NCBI RefSeq assembly: GCF_024713975.1
Contig: NC_091107.1
Span: forward strand, 14,869,501-14,933,500
Source of the DNA: Paralichthys olivaceus
Taxonomy: Eukaryota > Chordata > Actinopteri > Pleuronectiformes > Paralichthyidae
Direction of reading: 5' to 3'
DNA length: 64,000 nt
Notes under the pieces: model-generated
The model's database searches: none
What the model was told of the DNA's origin: nothing
The model's input: the letters and a program-made list of their open reading frames with translations, nothing else
Shown: one piece after another, positions 1 through 14,081 of the stretch
Numbering within the stretch: the first letter of the stretch is position 1
Layout of the letters: every line of letters begins with the position of its first letter
Made by a program: the position numbers and the translations under genes

Positions 1-939
1 GAGCTTCTTATTCTAATCTGCTTTTATTTATTGTTCAGTTTGTGGCAAATTATCAGACATTAAAATGAAATTGATTCTCATGTTGTATTTATTTAATGTA
101 TGATGCAACTATTGCTGATAATTCCATTAAACTACATTGGCAGAAATTAATAGATGATAAAATTAGAAAAGAAATATTTATTCCACCTTTCAAATGTGAT
201 GAACTGATATTTTAAATATATTGATTATCTTTGCTGTGTCACTTTATAAGACATCTGAAGAATATTTGAAGACGTCCTTTTAAGGCTGAGGAGCAAATAT
301 CTATCTATAAATATCTTTCTCACACTTTCTTTTTAAAGTATCACCAGATTAATTCATGCAAATGTTGTTAGTTGCAGCCCTAGTTATGCTGCAGTCTGCT
401 AAACCAAAGGTGGAGGGAGTTAACACTGCTCAATTCATCATCATCATCAAACCCGAGTAAAACTTATCAGCTGAGATCAGTGACTGTAACTTACTTATCT
501 CACAAATTGATCACCTCGGCTGTGATTTTCCACGTGTTCCCAATTAACCCCTGTGTGCATGCGTACATGGTTTGTCTATTACTGGGTCTCTGTTGAGCCA
601 CCTGACTCCCAGCAGAGACCCCAGGGGCGGACGATTGATCTGTAACATAGCCTGTAAGTGACCTCGCCACCCGGTGACATCCATTAGGATCCATGTTCAC
701 ATTAAGGCCTGATAACTCAGCAGCTCCACACTGCCGGGTTAAACGCAGGTTCAATCCACCTTATATTTTAACAATGTGGGGCTGGACTGTTTTAGAGAAC
801 AGACACTGAGCAGCCCCCACTGATCCAAAACACCTCTGTATGTTAAGAGAATGGAATAAGATGGAGTGTGATTGAATTAGAAAACTAGAATGAGAGTAGA
901 GCCCATACATCCGTCAAATCCCAACATACCCCTCGTGAA

Positions 940-1215
940 ACCACATTTAAATCTACTAGATCCTGATTTTTATTTGAATCTGGACCAAATTGCACACGCT
1001 CATAAATATCAAGTTTTTTTTCTCTTTCATAATGTTCAAGAAAGTGAAAAAAAAAATCCTGGATCCCCCCCCTGATTTGAATCGGCATCAAAATTAAATG
1101 GGTTCTTCCTTCACCCTTAACGCATCCTTTATCCAAGTTTTGTGTTTAACCGTCCAACAGTTTTTGTGTAATCCTTCTAAATAACAAATGGACAGGGGAG
1201 GAAACACAAACTCCC
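940..1215 (+). mobile_element. Diverged teleost interspersed repeat, family A, copy 1
   Basis: Contains the blocks TGGGTTCTTCCTTCACCC, CCAAGTTTTGTG, CAGTTTTTGTGTAATCC and CTGGCAGAGGAAA in an order I recognise from an abundant fish repeat. It has no coding capacity. Two copies in the opposite orientation are at 10540-10790 and 48485-48960. Confidence 0.6.
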
Positions 1216-1650
1216 TGGCAGAGGAAACGAGAGAAAATGGAGTTTCAAAAAACTGAGTATTGATGAGAAAGTGTTTTCTAATCTCAGACACTCTAACTTT
1301 CCCTCTTGTGTTACTGCTCCTCAGCTCTGGCTTTTATGGCCTCATGTATCATATGACATGAAGAGCAAACTGTGTGGCAGGTGTATTAGATGGAGCATGG
1401 TTGGGCATCTTCTGCAGACCACCATGTGGCTGCAGCCATCTGCTGGTCCAGTCTCTATTCATCAGAGCCACTCATTAGCTTTCTGCTGGTTAGACTGACG
1501 GCCTCGATCTGCGAGCTGAACCCTCTCTGTGTCCTGCACTGTTGTTTTCATGCCCATCCACAAACCCCATCGTCCCTCTGTCTGCGCTCCGGCTCTCCTC
1601 CTTCAGATCACCGCTCAGACTAGCTGGCCTCTATTGTCTCGTAAGGGTCA

Positions 1651-1697
1651 CACGCACACACACACACACTCACACACATGCACACACACACACACAA
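1651..1697. repeat. Interrupted CA microsatellite
   Basis: CA-rich tract with a few interruptions (CG, CT, TG). A second CA tract lies at about 1866-1890. Confidence 0.9.
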
Positions 1698-4567
1698 AGC
1701 TTAAGCTTACAGGGATAGTATGGGTAGGGAAGTGAAAGGGAAATAGGTCAGTCCGCCTGTACCCCTCCCCTCTTAAACCCCCTCACTTTCCTGGCTGGAC
1801 GGGAAAATGGGGCAGGCAAGGGGACACATACACACATATAGACACAGACACATTAACACATGCATACACACACACACACACACACACACACGACTCCAGA
1901 TGGGGAGCATGTGTGTTTGACAAAACGGAACCTGTTGGGGTTCAGAGGGCACGGCCGCATTGTGTTATGTCATCAACTCAACCTTCAGACCAGTATGTGA
2001 TTGTGCTACTGATCAGAGCCTGCGCACAGTGATTCCTCTGAGCAAAGCCACAGCTATAAAGTGAAAATGAAGTGGACAATTCAAAGTATGGCAAAGTTCT
2101 TTCACTTTTGTATTCTTACTTGGTGGGAAACGAGAGAGGAGAGACACAGGAAGGAAGTGTAGTGGGATTCAGCCTCAGGTCAGCGGCGGCACAAAAGCTG
2201 CTTTGACTTAAACATCATTTCCTCAGATAAAGTCAATTAAAATGAGAGAATCAAGACATAAACAAAAAGTACTTTATACATTGAAAGTCATGGACAGAGT
2301 GGCTCAGATTCTGTGCTTCTCCAGCAGTCAGACGTTTGTGGCTGATTTCTTCCTCTGCGTTGCAACTAACCAATCACAGCTCAGTCTTCAACAAAAAATT
2401 GTTTTTAAAATTCAAAGAGTTCAGTGATGGTTGAGTGCTTTGCCTTGATGTTTGCAGTGGATTACAGCAGACAACGTCACACTTTATCAATACAACAACA
2501 GATAACATCCCAGGCAGAGTTCGTGTTACCACGGAGACAGCTAATGAGAAACTGAAGAAAATGAGTGCGTGTCTGTGTGTATGTTGTTTGATCAACTGGT
2601 AAAAAAGGATTAGTCCAGGGTGTTTTCCTGTCCTCTCTGCCTCTTATGACCCTGAACGGGAACAAGTGAGGAAACATCATGCAATCAATGCTTCCCAATT
2701 TATTTCAACTGAAACTTCTCCACCTTGGGTTCTTCAGCTCAGCACAAGAAATTGTGAAATGCAAGACAGCCACCCACCCACTCACTTACATGCAGAGAGC
2801 TTTCGGTCACAAAATCAATTTTAATTTTCACATCTTCATTAGTCCTGTCCAGACCTTTAATGGACAAATATGGGCGGCAGCGAAGAGGTAAAAAGAGATT
2901 TTGACCAGTGACGTTAGACTCACTCGATGAGAAGTTAAACTGAAGAGTTGGAGATTAGCATCAATAGTGTTTCCCACTGGACTGTGTGTATACAACCGCA
3001 AGCAACCACTGTGTGTGCATATTCACTGCATGTGTCCACTAGCATGGCTGCGTGTCTTCTGTGCATCCATGTGAGAGCGAGATCACAATATTTATATTAT
3101 GTCCTCTTTTCGCAGACGTGCAATTTGTTTCTAAGAGAGAGAAAGCTGCAGATAGGTGAGTGTGCTGATTGGCTCTAAGGGTGATGAGGTCACTGTGTTG
3201 ATTAACGCAGATCTCGGGTTAAGGGTGAAAGCAATCACGATGCAAAGCGCTCGCCACGTTTCCCTCTGCTGTCGGAGGGGACACAGACGCTGAGTTCGGT
3301 GAGCAGCTCATCGTGTTCGGCATCTGATCCTCACACTCACTGCTCATCATCTGACCTATATACCCCTAATTACACATGAGCAGCCTCACGATGGCACACA
3401 CAGCAACATCCCATACATAGAAAACATGAAAACATAAAGGACTGGCACAACAAAAGTGTATCAGCTACGTCTGTTTGCGAAAATTGCGAAGTCACATTGT
3501 CACCGTGAACCAAACTCTGGAGAAACAGAAACGTTGGAATAGAAAAATCATTGATGACTATTTTTTAAATGTCATTTGAGTACAAAAAATCGGAAAAAAA
3601 TCTTACACAAGAAGCTGGCAGGTGTGTGTGCAATATGTGCAATTTAGTTCAAATACAGTAGAAAAGGGGTGTGAAATAAATAAGAGATCTATGCAGCTAT
3701 GTTGCAGCTTTCTGCCAGCAAGATAACTGAAAACAAAGAATAATACAACGTATGATAACACAACAAAATTACAGTGAACGCTGAAAATTAACTGAAATGA
3801 CTGAAAATAACGAGCTACCTCAATCATGATGCATGTGCAAGTGTGACACTGTCTGTGTTTTGCATACATACAATATAAAACGCCATCTGTCAGGACCTGA
3901 GGCCGTTCTTGCCCTACTAGCCTCCTTGCCTCTCTTGCTTTGGTTCATTTTCCTCCTCTACCCCTCATTCCTCTTCCCAGCACTGTTATTGTCAGCATTT
4001 TAAATGCAAAACATATTGTTTTTGCACTCGATATATAATCACATGTTAAAATAACGCACAGCAATGACTACAAAACACACTGCAAATGTCTCTGTCTCTC
4101 TCTCGCACCCACACACTCACACACACACAAATGAGGTTAATGAAGATGAATGTGGGGGCACAGTCCTATTGACATCCTGTGTTTCTAATTGTGGCCCTGT
4201 TCTTCAAGGACGACACGGTGCTAAGACAAGCAGGGAGAGGACAGAAATAGATCTGATGAGGAGAAACTGCGGAATAGTGGAGCGGCTCGGAGGAGAATCT
4301 GTCTAATGTGGTGTCAATCACAATTAAAGGTGGGATTTGACGGGGGGAGGAACTGTATGTGATGAGATGGAGATGCAAAAGTTGTGGTAGCAGAGAGGGA
4401 AGGAAGGAAACGTCTGAGAAAAAAAAAAGCAAGGAGGGAGGATGGAGTAGAGTGAGGGAGGAGATGTGTGCAAGAAGGAAGGAGGAGGAGGAGAGGGACC
4501 GGATCAGTGATCCAGAACAGTGAGCAGACAGAAGACACGAGTTAAGAGTTCGGTCAAACATAGAGCA

Positions 4568-4569
<2 letters not shown>

Positions 4570-4632
<63 letters not shown>
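4570..4632. repeat. (AC)31 microsatellite
   Basis: A pure AC dinucleotide tract of about 63 bases in dscaml1 intron 3, 88 bases from the exon 3 donor. Confidence 0.97.
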
Positions 4633-4633
<1 letters not shown>

Positions 4634-4720
4634 AAGACAGAAGATAAAGACATTCCCAAATTCTGCTGTAGGAAACCACTCACACTGGCCACCCACCGAT
4701 TAATTCTTGAGACGTCTTAC

Positions 4721-4867
4721 CTGGGACGATGGATACGGTGTCTCTCTCCCAGGACACGACGCTGACATACTCCTGCACGGCAGCAGGGATGAGGCACTTA
4801 AACACGGCTACGTTGCCCCGCATCGAGCGCTGGTCGGCCACTCGCACGGTGTAGGGCTCCCTGAAAA
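4721..4867 (-). CDS. dscaml1: dscaml1 coding exon 3 (start of Ig domain 2)
   Basis: The 147-bp exon has a TGTGTAG acceptor and a CAG/GTAAGA donor and is phase 1 at both ends. It encodes [19 protein letters not shown] through [11 protein letters not shown]. On the transcribed strand a pure (GT)31 tract begins about 88 bases after its donor. Confidence 0.95.
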
Positions 4868-7800
4868 CTACACACACACATAAACAATATTAAAATAGGC
4901 GATATATCAGGCAAAATTATTTCTCTACCCCTTTAATAGTGATGGTATGGCGAGTTGTGATGACTTAAATACTGGTTTAAAACCTTTTATGACCATAAAC
5001 ACCAAAACCAGGATTTTCTTTAAATGATATAAATAGTAAGAATTGAAAAAAATATGTATTATCAAGGCAAAATATCTTCCATCATATAAGCAGAAGATGT
5101 GTTGACAGCGATTGAACATCATGGTGATCTCTTCACAATGTTAGCATTCGGACAATAATCCACTCGTGTTTACATCATCAAAAACAACACATTAACACTC
5201 CAGAGCCAAACACCCTTTCGTCGGCTACCACAGCTCCCCACATGTATTCATTTGAAATTACAGGCCCACTCTTGTGTATTGTTTGAAGTCTTCTAATCCT
5301 GCCTCTGCTTTCACCATAATAGTTGAAGCTGCCATTAAGCAGGATAATCATGGAAATTATTCTATAGCTCTGGCGTGGCATCTTTGTGAAACGCCGACTG
5401 TTTTTTTCTGCAGAACTTCGCAAAGCAGACGATGGAGTCAGCAGCACATTCGAGGCAAAGCGGAGGGTTGTTGCTTCTTCCGTTTGTGCAGGTTCATGCA
5501 ATATTTTACACTCTGTTGAATGAGCAGGGACTCATTAGCAAAATCACATGAAAGCTAGGACGTATCCGAAGGTTGCTAAGAAACTGGTTTGGAATCCCTT
5601 CCCTGGTAACAGACACGATGACAGTATGCATACATTCCTGCTGCAGGAGGGACACACATGCATGCGTGGAAATTTATATCCTCTTTGGATAGATGAATAG
5701 AATTTCTACAAAATGATCTGTTAAGTTATATCTGATGAACCATCACTGGTGTTGATTGGTTTGGATGTTGTTGTTTTACATGAAGCAATGATGATTTGAG
5801 AGCCCTGTCAATCATTGCTTATGCATCCATCATAACCAAAAAGTCCACATCCTGTCTGTGCAACCTGTGCACGAGAGTGGCCAGGGCCCATCAGAGGCCG
5901 CCGGCTGCAGGATGTTTGGTTCACGCTAATCCCTCGTCTCCCGAGGCCGGGCTTTTGGGTCATGTGGGAATGAAGGCAGCAACCGGCTGGCATGCAGCTC
6001 AGGGTCCTGGCTCAAATCCTCAACTTGGCGCTAGTATTAGTATTAGAATGAATATGAGTATTAGTTCAAGTCGGTGTTGGGAGGCAGAATATGAAAACAG
6101 ATGTTGATGGCAGTAGGGAAGGGGGGGAGGAGGAACCGACTGGCCTGAATGGACGATGGGAAGGAGGAGGAGGAGGAATGGAAGGGGGGGCGGGACAATA
6201 GATGCAGTGAAACTCTGGGCCAGATGTAGCTTTGTTCCAGCTGTGGTTTGAAGAAACTGCTTTGGGAACATTTTCACGTTCTACCTTTGTGTCATCTGAA
6301 GAGCTGAAGGAACTCAAAACCACAGAAGTACTGTTTAACTTTGGACGAGGTCTCGCTTATTAAAGCGTCCCTCGCACGGTCTAAAGCACCAATTAGGTTT
6401 GTTAATGAGAGATAATTAAAGAAGTGTGCTGTGGCTATATTTAGACTGGCACAGGAGGACAGTTAGAAGAACGAGGGAGCAGGGAGAAGAAGGGGGACAG
6501 AGGAGAGGAAACGACGGCAACAGAAGCAGCTTCTGTTCGAAACTTTGAAATAATTGACCACCTATAACATTTACGATTGTTTATCGATTTAATCTTTATT
6601 TTGATAGTTCTAAAAATAAGTTGTTTCTCAGGTAACTACCAAATAAGTTCATTATATTTCCAAAAAGAGTCTACAGATGATTTAAGAACAGAAATAATGA
6701 AGTCAAAGGTCACTTATCTAATCTCCTCATTGTAAGGTGGTCAATTAATTTTCACACCTTGCAAACCTTAAAAAGACATTTCTCAAGTTTCCTGTTTTCT
6801 TCGGGTTTTCATCTGACCTTTTGCAAAGAACTGTCGATGAGGACGAGCTGGTAGAATGATTCAACTTATTGTCACAATTCTCGTCCTCATCTGATCTGCT
6901 ACTTAGTCCTGCCGAGTCCTGCAGCCGTTGTGTTTTAGATTTCATCCCACCAGATGGTGCCGCACTGTATAGACGAAGCTGAGGGGGGGTCATGTGAGTG
7001 TAGAGTGCAGTGGTTCATCCGCAGCTCAGTCGAATGGGTGCGAGCGAGGGCCGAGGCCTGGTGTAGTATGTGATGCAGATGTTCCCTCTGTAGACTGTGT
7101 TCTAGGTCAATCTGTGTTCAGGTTGACATGGGCTATTTTAGGGCAGGTGCTTCTGTGAGCGTGGGTTGGGCTTTCTGCAGTTGTCAATCTCATCTGATCT
7201 ACTTTATGCTTGACAACTGTCTCTTTTTCCTCATCGTGCTGTGATTGTTGAGTCTTTCTTTGCTCTAAAGGTCCATTCCGTCCCCGACTTACCAGCTTTG
7301 ATGCGGATGTTGGGGCTCCGGATCTTGCCGGCCTGGTTTTCGGCAGTGCAGAAGTAGTCATTGTCGTGGATGTAGCTGTTGTAGGCGGAGGGCGAGAAGG
7401 GGTACAGTTGCAGGGTGCCGTTGGCGTGCACGTGGCGGATGTGCGGCACGTCGTAGATGTCATCGCCGGTGGCCAGGTACCAGCGCAGTATGGCACTGGG
7501 GGTGCCCCCTGCTGGACAGGGCAGGGACACCCCCACCGAGCTGGAGTAGGTTACCCTCTGCAGGGAGGCGTTCACAAAGTACAGCCTGGTAGAGCCCACA
7601 TCCTCACTGTGTACTGCAGGGGAAAAACACACAACACAACATCACTTAGCGGAGCTGAGGTGGAGGTGAGAGGCCAGAAAGGAGCATCTGTTATGTGCTG
7701 TAACACACAGAGGTGGAAAAATAAGCTAACAGGGTTAGTCTGCCATTGATTTGGAGCTATCGACATTAAAGGACAAACGATGGACAAAATGGAAATGTCC

Positions 7801-8102
7801 TTCAAATGTGTTGCAAAATAATCATAACAAATGTATGTCAAATGTCCAGCTGCAAACATCAGTCATGTGATGCAGAAAGCCAGGGATTTGGGCTAAAGCC
7901 TGTGGTGGTTTAGGTGGATCGGGGGGGAGGAGCCTGTTACCTCTGTACAGTGTGTGCACACATACACAAACAAAGACAGAGAGAGAGAGAAGAGAGGGAA
8001 CGCGCTGATAGGTTATGTGATTGGAATTTCTATGCCAGACGCAGAGATTTAAATCTATTTAATCTCCTTACATATTTAACACACACACACACACATGCAT
8101 GG

Positions 8103-8156
<54 letters not shown>

Positions 8157-11100
8157 GTACAGGAATGTTCTTCAGATTAAACACATACAGCTGCAGCAGA
8201 AAAGAGAGGGTGAGGAGAGGAAAAGAGGAAGAGGTGCTCTCAAATTTGGAGTCATTACAGGAAAAGATTAGAAGAGAAATACAGTGGTGGGACACGGCTG
8301 ATGGACAGATGAGGATAAGAACTTCCCCTGATATTGAATTATCTAACACACCCCACTACATGGTCACCCTGATAATAAACTGTACTGATATTCATAATAA
8401 ACAGAATATCAGATCAAATTAGCAAAGTTTTATTGTTGTTGAAGGAATCAAACTCACCTCTCCTGTACATTTTCTGCTTTTTGAATATCGCTAATTGAAT
8501 TGGAAGCAAAAATTATATTTAATGCGAATTTCTATTATATGTAAAATATGGAAGTTTGGATATATATAATGACATTTTTGTTCTATTCAATTACATCAAA
8601 TTTAATAATTTTGTGTCAAATTCTTTATTTTTTCTCACTGATATTTGAATGTATGTTTTACTTTTTAAATTTTTGTGAAATGAAAACTTTTTTGAAACAT
8701 TAAAAAAAGATAGATCATAAGATATGTAATTTTTTCCACAGAATGTTGCCAAAATATCATTATCAAATTCATATTAAATTAATACAGAAGGCCTATGTAT
8801 TTATAAAATAAACACTAATGCTGCATAATGATTATTTTCCTTGTTGATTAATTGATAAATCTGCAAATCAGATTGTTTTAATTCTCACAACTGAAAAGCT
8901 ACAATTTGGCATTTGTGCTTGAAAATTTAAACAAACACAGACCAGGTGTCCATTGTCTTTCTGTTACTGTTCCATAAGTAAAATCAGTTATGAATAAACA
9001 CATTTTTAAATAGAAAATGTTTTGAGTCCTATTCGATCCAGATCATCTGTTGTTCATCAGACTTTTCGGAGACTTTGGTTCTTTGGTTAACAAGCAACAC
9101 ATTCACTTTTCACAGCACAGACTAATTGTTAAGCTCACTTTGAATAGTGTCAGATACAGTACCCACAGATACAGTACAAGTTTCATTACTCCTAACTTTA
9201 TTTGTCTGATGGTGATTGTGTTGTACCGGGATCATGAACACATTGTGATGAAGTCATGCTGTAGGTTTTCACATGTGCACACAACACAATGACCAGAATA
9301 GTTGTGGCAACAGAAAGCATGCGTATCAACAGTAACTGTTAAGTTTGTGATGTTTTATTGTGAAGCACTAAAACCAAACACAGGAAAAACAAAGTATTGC
9401 ATTTGATCGTCCCGTGCATTTCTCTCAACAGCACCAAACATTTAGACTTTGTGCAGGCCGTCTCTTTAATGAAATGTGGCTTCAAGCTGGTGACGGTGAC
9501 ACACAAACATTATCAAATAGAGCCTGGCAAAATCAATCATCACCACCATCAACAGGGTCACGGTGCTGGCACCGGGCTCTGTGCAGCAGATCGAAGAAAG
9601 ACGCAAACCATCTCCTCCTTTCACGGCGGTTTGCCAACAATCCCATGGTTCCTCTCAAAGAAGTGTTGCTGTCCCTAGACTAAAGATTGATAAAGCTGGG
9701 CAGCATGTTACAGATGGTATATGAAAATGTGTCTGGCAGCCCAGTGGTGGGCTGCAAAAACCAGGTCAGACTCCCTCCCCTCTGCAGATTACTGATAATG
9801 GCCCCTGAGCATAAAGCCCATATTAAAGATTGCAATATCTATAATCTCCCAATGGGGGGACAGGACTAAAGTGGAGGAGAGAGGGGGTCACCCTGAGAGC
9901 TCAAGGGGGGCTGGGCAGCAGGAAAACCTCTCATACAGTAGATTATATGGCCTGGGGGCCTGGGCACCGGGGGGCTCGGCAGCACTGGGACTGATGGAGT
10001 GGGAAGTGGAATAGAAAAGGGATCAGAACAAACTCCCACCAATCAGAGCCTGTCAAAACCAGACGTGACACACACACACACACTCACCCAACAGACAGAC
10101 ACAACCACACACACACTCCAAAAGCAAGGAAGAGACAGAGTGGGTTGCCATGGTGGCACTGGCACTTGAAAGCTGAGACTGAATAAAAAAAAACAATGCA
10201 GCAATTTAACCTAACAACAGTGACCCACTGAACAATCTAAATTTAGAAACTTTAAGTAACCAAGCCCCAAATTGTGTCAGAGTGTCTCAAATATTTCCAA
10301 GAAGTTATAAAAGCAGCTGAGGAGAGTGACTATGTTTAAATGGCACAAAGATGAAAAAGAAAACAGGAACAAGTAGGCTGCCTTCTAAGTGTGTACACAT
10401 TGTGGAGACAAGTGTATTTTCGTGATGACCTGCCAGTCAGTGGCGGGATGACAAGATGTGGATTCAGTGTGGTCAGGCTCAGAGTCACTGGCGCAGAACT
10501 CAACTGGCACAGTCATGTCACATCCAACTTTGTTGGATGTTTGTCTGCAAAATTTCAAAAGAAACAACTGAACTGATTTTCACCAAACGTGGTGGACGGA
10601 TGTGGTATGGGTCTGATGCAGATGCAGGCATATTTCAACATTTTCCCCATTTGGCAATAATTCATAGATCTTGATGAAAGAATATTTAGGGAACTGATAT
10701 CAATAAGCATGTGAACGTTGGTGCAGCTTGATTGGATTTAGGGCGACTGTGTGACTGTGCACGTATGCAATCTACTGAGTGCAGTTTTATTATTGATTAT
10801 CTCAGTTTGCTTCACACATCTGTAATTGTCCAACAGTTCAAAAGCCAAATATAACCAAGAGTGATATAAAACTGAAAAATGGTTCTTTCTCCCATGGAGA
10901 ATGCTCTAATTTCTTTCTTTAAAAAAATAATCAAATATGGCTGAAATTAATTTTATTCCAACAGATAAATCAATTGTTGCATCTCTTATTAATCTTTTAT
11001 ACAGAGAAATATGAAAGTTGGATTTAACAATCTTAGACATCTAAATCCCACACATGACAGGACCCCCTGTTCATGTTGGTGAGCCCACCTCTCTCAGTGA

Positions 11101-14033
11101 TGCATGTCCACAAACGTCTAACACCAGCAGCGTGTGGACAGTGAGAAACAGCACTGACCGGCGCTGAAGCTGTGGGGTCCCTGCGTTGCTGCTGCTGATG
11201 CTCAGCTACACCCAGGAGGCGTCATCAGCCTCGTTCAGACACAGCACCAGAGGAGAACACCAGCCCTCGCTGGAAGGTGTTGGAGCACTGATGGAGTTGC
11301 CGGAGCTTAAAGCTTGTGCTGTCAGAGTTGCAGCCACTATTTTATACATCCTGCCAGAGAGCTATGCATGAATATGTATGTCAGCGAGGCAGAAGTCATA
11401 ACCTATGCAAGGTTTCATCATGCATAATGCAGCTGATCTACGCCTCTCCAGGATGTGTGTGTGCACACTCCTGTGCACACAAACATGCACACACACACTT
11501 GACACTCAAAACTGTACTGTGATGAAGAGGTAAACAAACCCCAGAACCCCCAATGTTTCACATATTCTCTGTCACCCGCAGCGTCCTGTGCCTCACAGGC
11601 ATAATGCCTCCACATGTTCCTCCTCCTCTCTCACCCATCTCCCTCATTTGATAAAATCATCTGCACTGTATTTCTACTTTATTTGATTTAACGTCGAGTT
11701 AAATCATTTTTGTGAGGTAAAGGTCAACAGAGACACGACATACACATCAGCCTTATGATCTCTCCATCGTCTTCTTCAGCCGATCTCTGCCCGCTGTGCT
11801 CACCTGCATCCTACCTGCCATCTCTCTCTCTCACTATAGGGTAGAAAGTTTTTGATCAGGGGGCACGAGGATTGAATCTGGATACGCAAATCTGCAGAAG
11901 AGGAACGTGGGAAGGAGATGCACCATCAGAGGAAGGGTGTGAATTGAATATTGGCGGGATGCAGGGGTTATGAAGATAGGTGTAAGCTTACAGATAATCC
12001 TCAGGGGTCTGGAATAAGTAGGTGGTTGGTGGCCGGGGGAATCGGAAGGGGGGCAAGGTTGTTGGGGTTACATCTAATCAGTAAAGGGGTATCACCGCCA
12101 CCCCAACACCCATCCACCCACCCGCTGTCTTTCTTGTACACCCCTGTCACCAACAATGTGCACCCCCCCACCCCCCGCCCAACTATACCTCCCGCCCCAC
12201 CCCACCCGAGGCCTGTGCTGTGTCAGTAAAAAAAAAGTGTGCTACTTCAGCAGTCTCCTGGGACCTGCTCCCCCCTCACATCAAAGCAGCCAGTTTCTCT
12301 CTTAATGTGAATATCAAATCTGTGGATCACAAGTCCCAGCACAGTCTGCATAAACTGCCCCTCCCCCAACCTTTAATTCTGCCTAGTGATGAGGGAGAGA
12401 GAGGGAGGGGAGTTACTGCGAGAAGAAGCGATGGAGGGAGGGAGAGATGGAGAGAGAGAGAGAGATGGAGGTAGGGAACGAGAGAGGGGGAGAGAGAGAG
12501 GGAGAGATCCAACAAAAACAACTACTTGCTTCAGAGATTTGACATTTGCTGAACGCACCCTCCCTTCCAAAAAAAAAATGTGCAGCTCCAGCATCCAATA
12601 AAAATTTGGAGGAGGTCTGGCTCAGTTTAGCATCAGTGTGCTGCTACACAGAATTTTTACATGAAAAAAAAAAACATTTACTGCTTGCCCTCGACTGGTG
12701 TTGATTTGCATCTTTGTTTGCTGTTGTTGTTGTTGTTTAAAATGATTCTTGTTTATTAAAATCTCATTGGGATTGATGGTAAATTAAAGGACGAATGGGA
12801 GAGCAGGGATGCAGTGACAGAGCTGCAACATCCTATTGGTGAGCTGGGAAGTGCGATGAGCGGCGTCTCCCTGCTGACTGTCTTACACCAGCTCACTTTA
12901 CCCCCAACAACAATCTGTTAATTTGCGGAAGTCAGCTGTAAAATTTTCTTTACATTGACTTTTTTTACAGAGGGGATGTAAATCAAGTTGTTTGATCATA
13001 ATCTAACCGAGATTTTTTTAAATTTCATTTTTAAAATTCCAGGTCACAGACCATTTAACATACATCTTTAAACACTTGTCTCCATATTTCAAATCACATG
13101 AATCAGAATCATGTGCCTCTCACAGGACCAAATTAAATCCAACATCACACTGTGTAGAAATCATTTCTGCTCTAACACCTCTTATAATTGGTGTTTTTGC
13201 TTTCTTACATGTAAAATTAAACAATAGGTCTGAGAAGGTAAAATACAAAAAAAAAAAAATTGGAGGCCTGTGCCCAGCCTGAGTAATGACTGGCATCCCT
13301 GTGGACCACACAGCTCTGTCATTGAGCGGAGCCTATAGCTCAGGTTGTGGCTTTAATTGTGCAGCATTGCAAAAGGCAGCACATGGGGATTGGAGAGGGG
13401 ATCTTTGCATATTTATATGTGGGGTGGGGGTGAGTGGGTGGGAGGGGGGTGTCGAGCAGAGTGTGCCAGGGTGAGGGGATCACCTTATTGCTTTTACACA
13501 GTTGTTGCACAAATATTTATATTTGACATTTAAATATCATTTCATTGAATTTATTAGACGTAAAGGTTCCGAGCAGGCCCACAGCAGGCCGCTTTATGTT
13601 GAACTGGATTTTATTCATTGATAATTAATCCTGAATTACAACAGAAAGCTTGAGTGTTGCTCTAATGTAGAAAAAAAAATATATAGCTAAAAAGAAAACA
13701 GGTCTTGATTTTTTTTTAAAGATACCTCAACAAAATCCTCTTTAATTGCAATTACTGAAAGAAAGCTGAATTTATCCTTTAAACGTTTTTTAAAATTTAA
13801 ATAAAAAACCCTGACTGCCTCCTGAAGCTGTGTGTCTCTGACATAATCTAACAACATTTTTCAGACATCATTCATATAGAAATTATTTATATGTTTTTAT
13901 TCTTTTAAATAATCGGATTAAATAAATAAAAGAGTGAACTTCCGGCTTGTCTCCCACATCCAAAAGTGTCCAACATTTAACAACAAATCCTTCAGGGGTG
14001 TCCCCGTCACTTCCCCTCATCCGCGCGCCCGTC

Positions 14034-14081
<48 letters not shown>

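Larger units (their letters stand above)
1..4720 (-). other. dscaml1: dscaml1 intron 3 (partial)
   Basis: No coding exon was recognised here. It contains CA-rich microsatellites near 1650-1698 and 1866-1890, the long (AC)31 tract at 4570-4632, and a diverged fish interspersed repeat at about 940-1215. The remaining sequence looks unique and AT-rich. Confidence 0.75.

Noticed and set aside
4166..4765. ORFs of poly-Val/Cys and poly-Thr/His on both strands
   Set aside because: They are translations of the AC/GT microsatellite, not genes.
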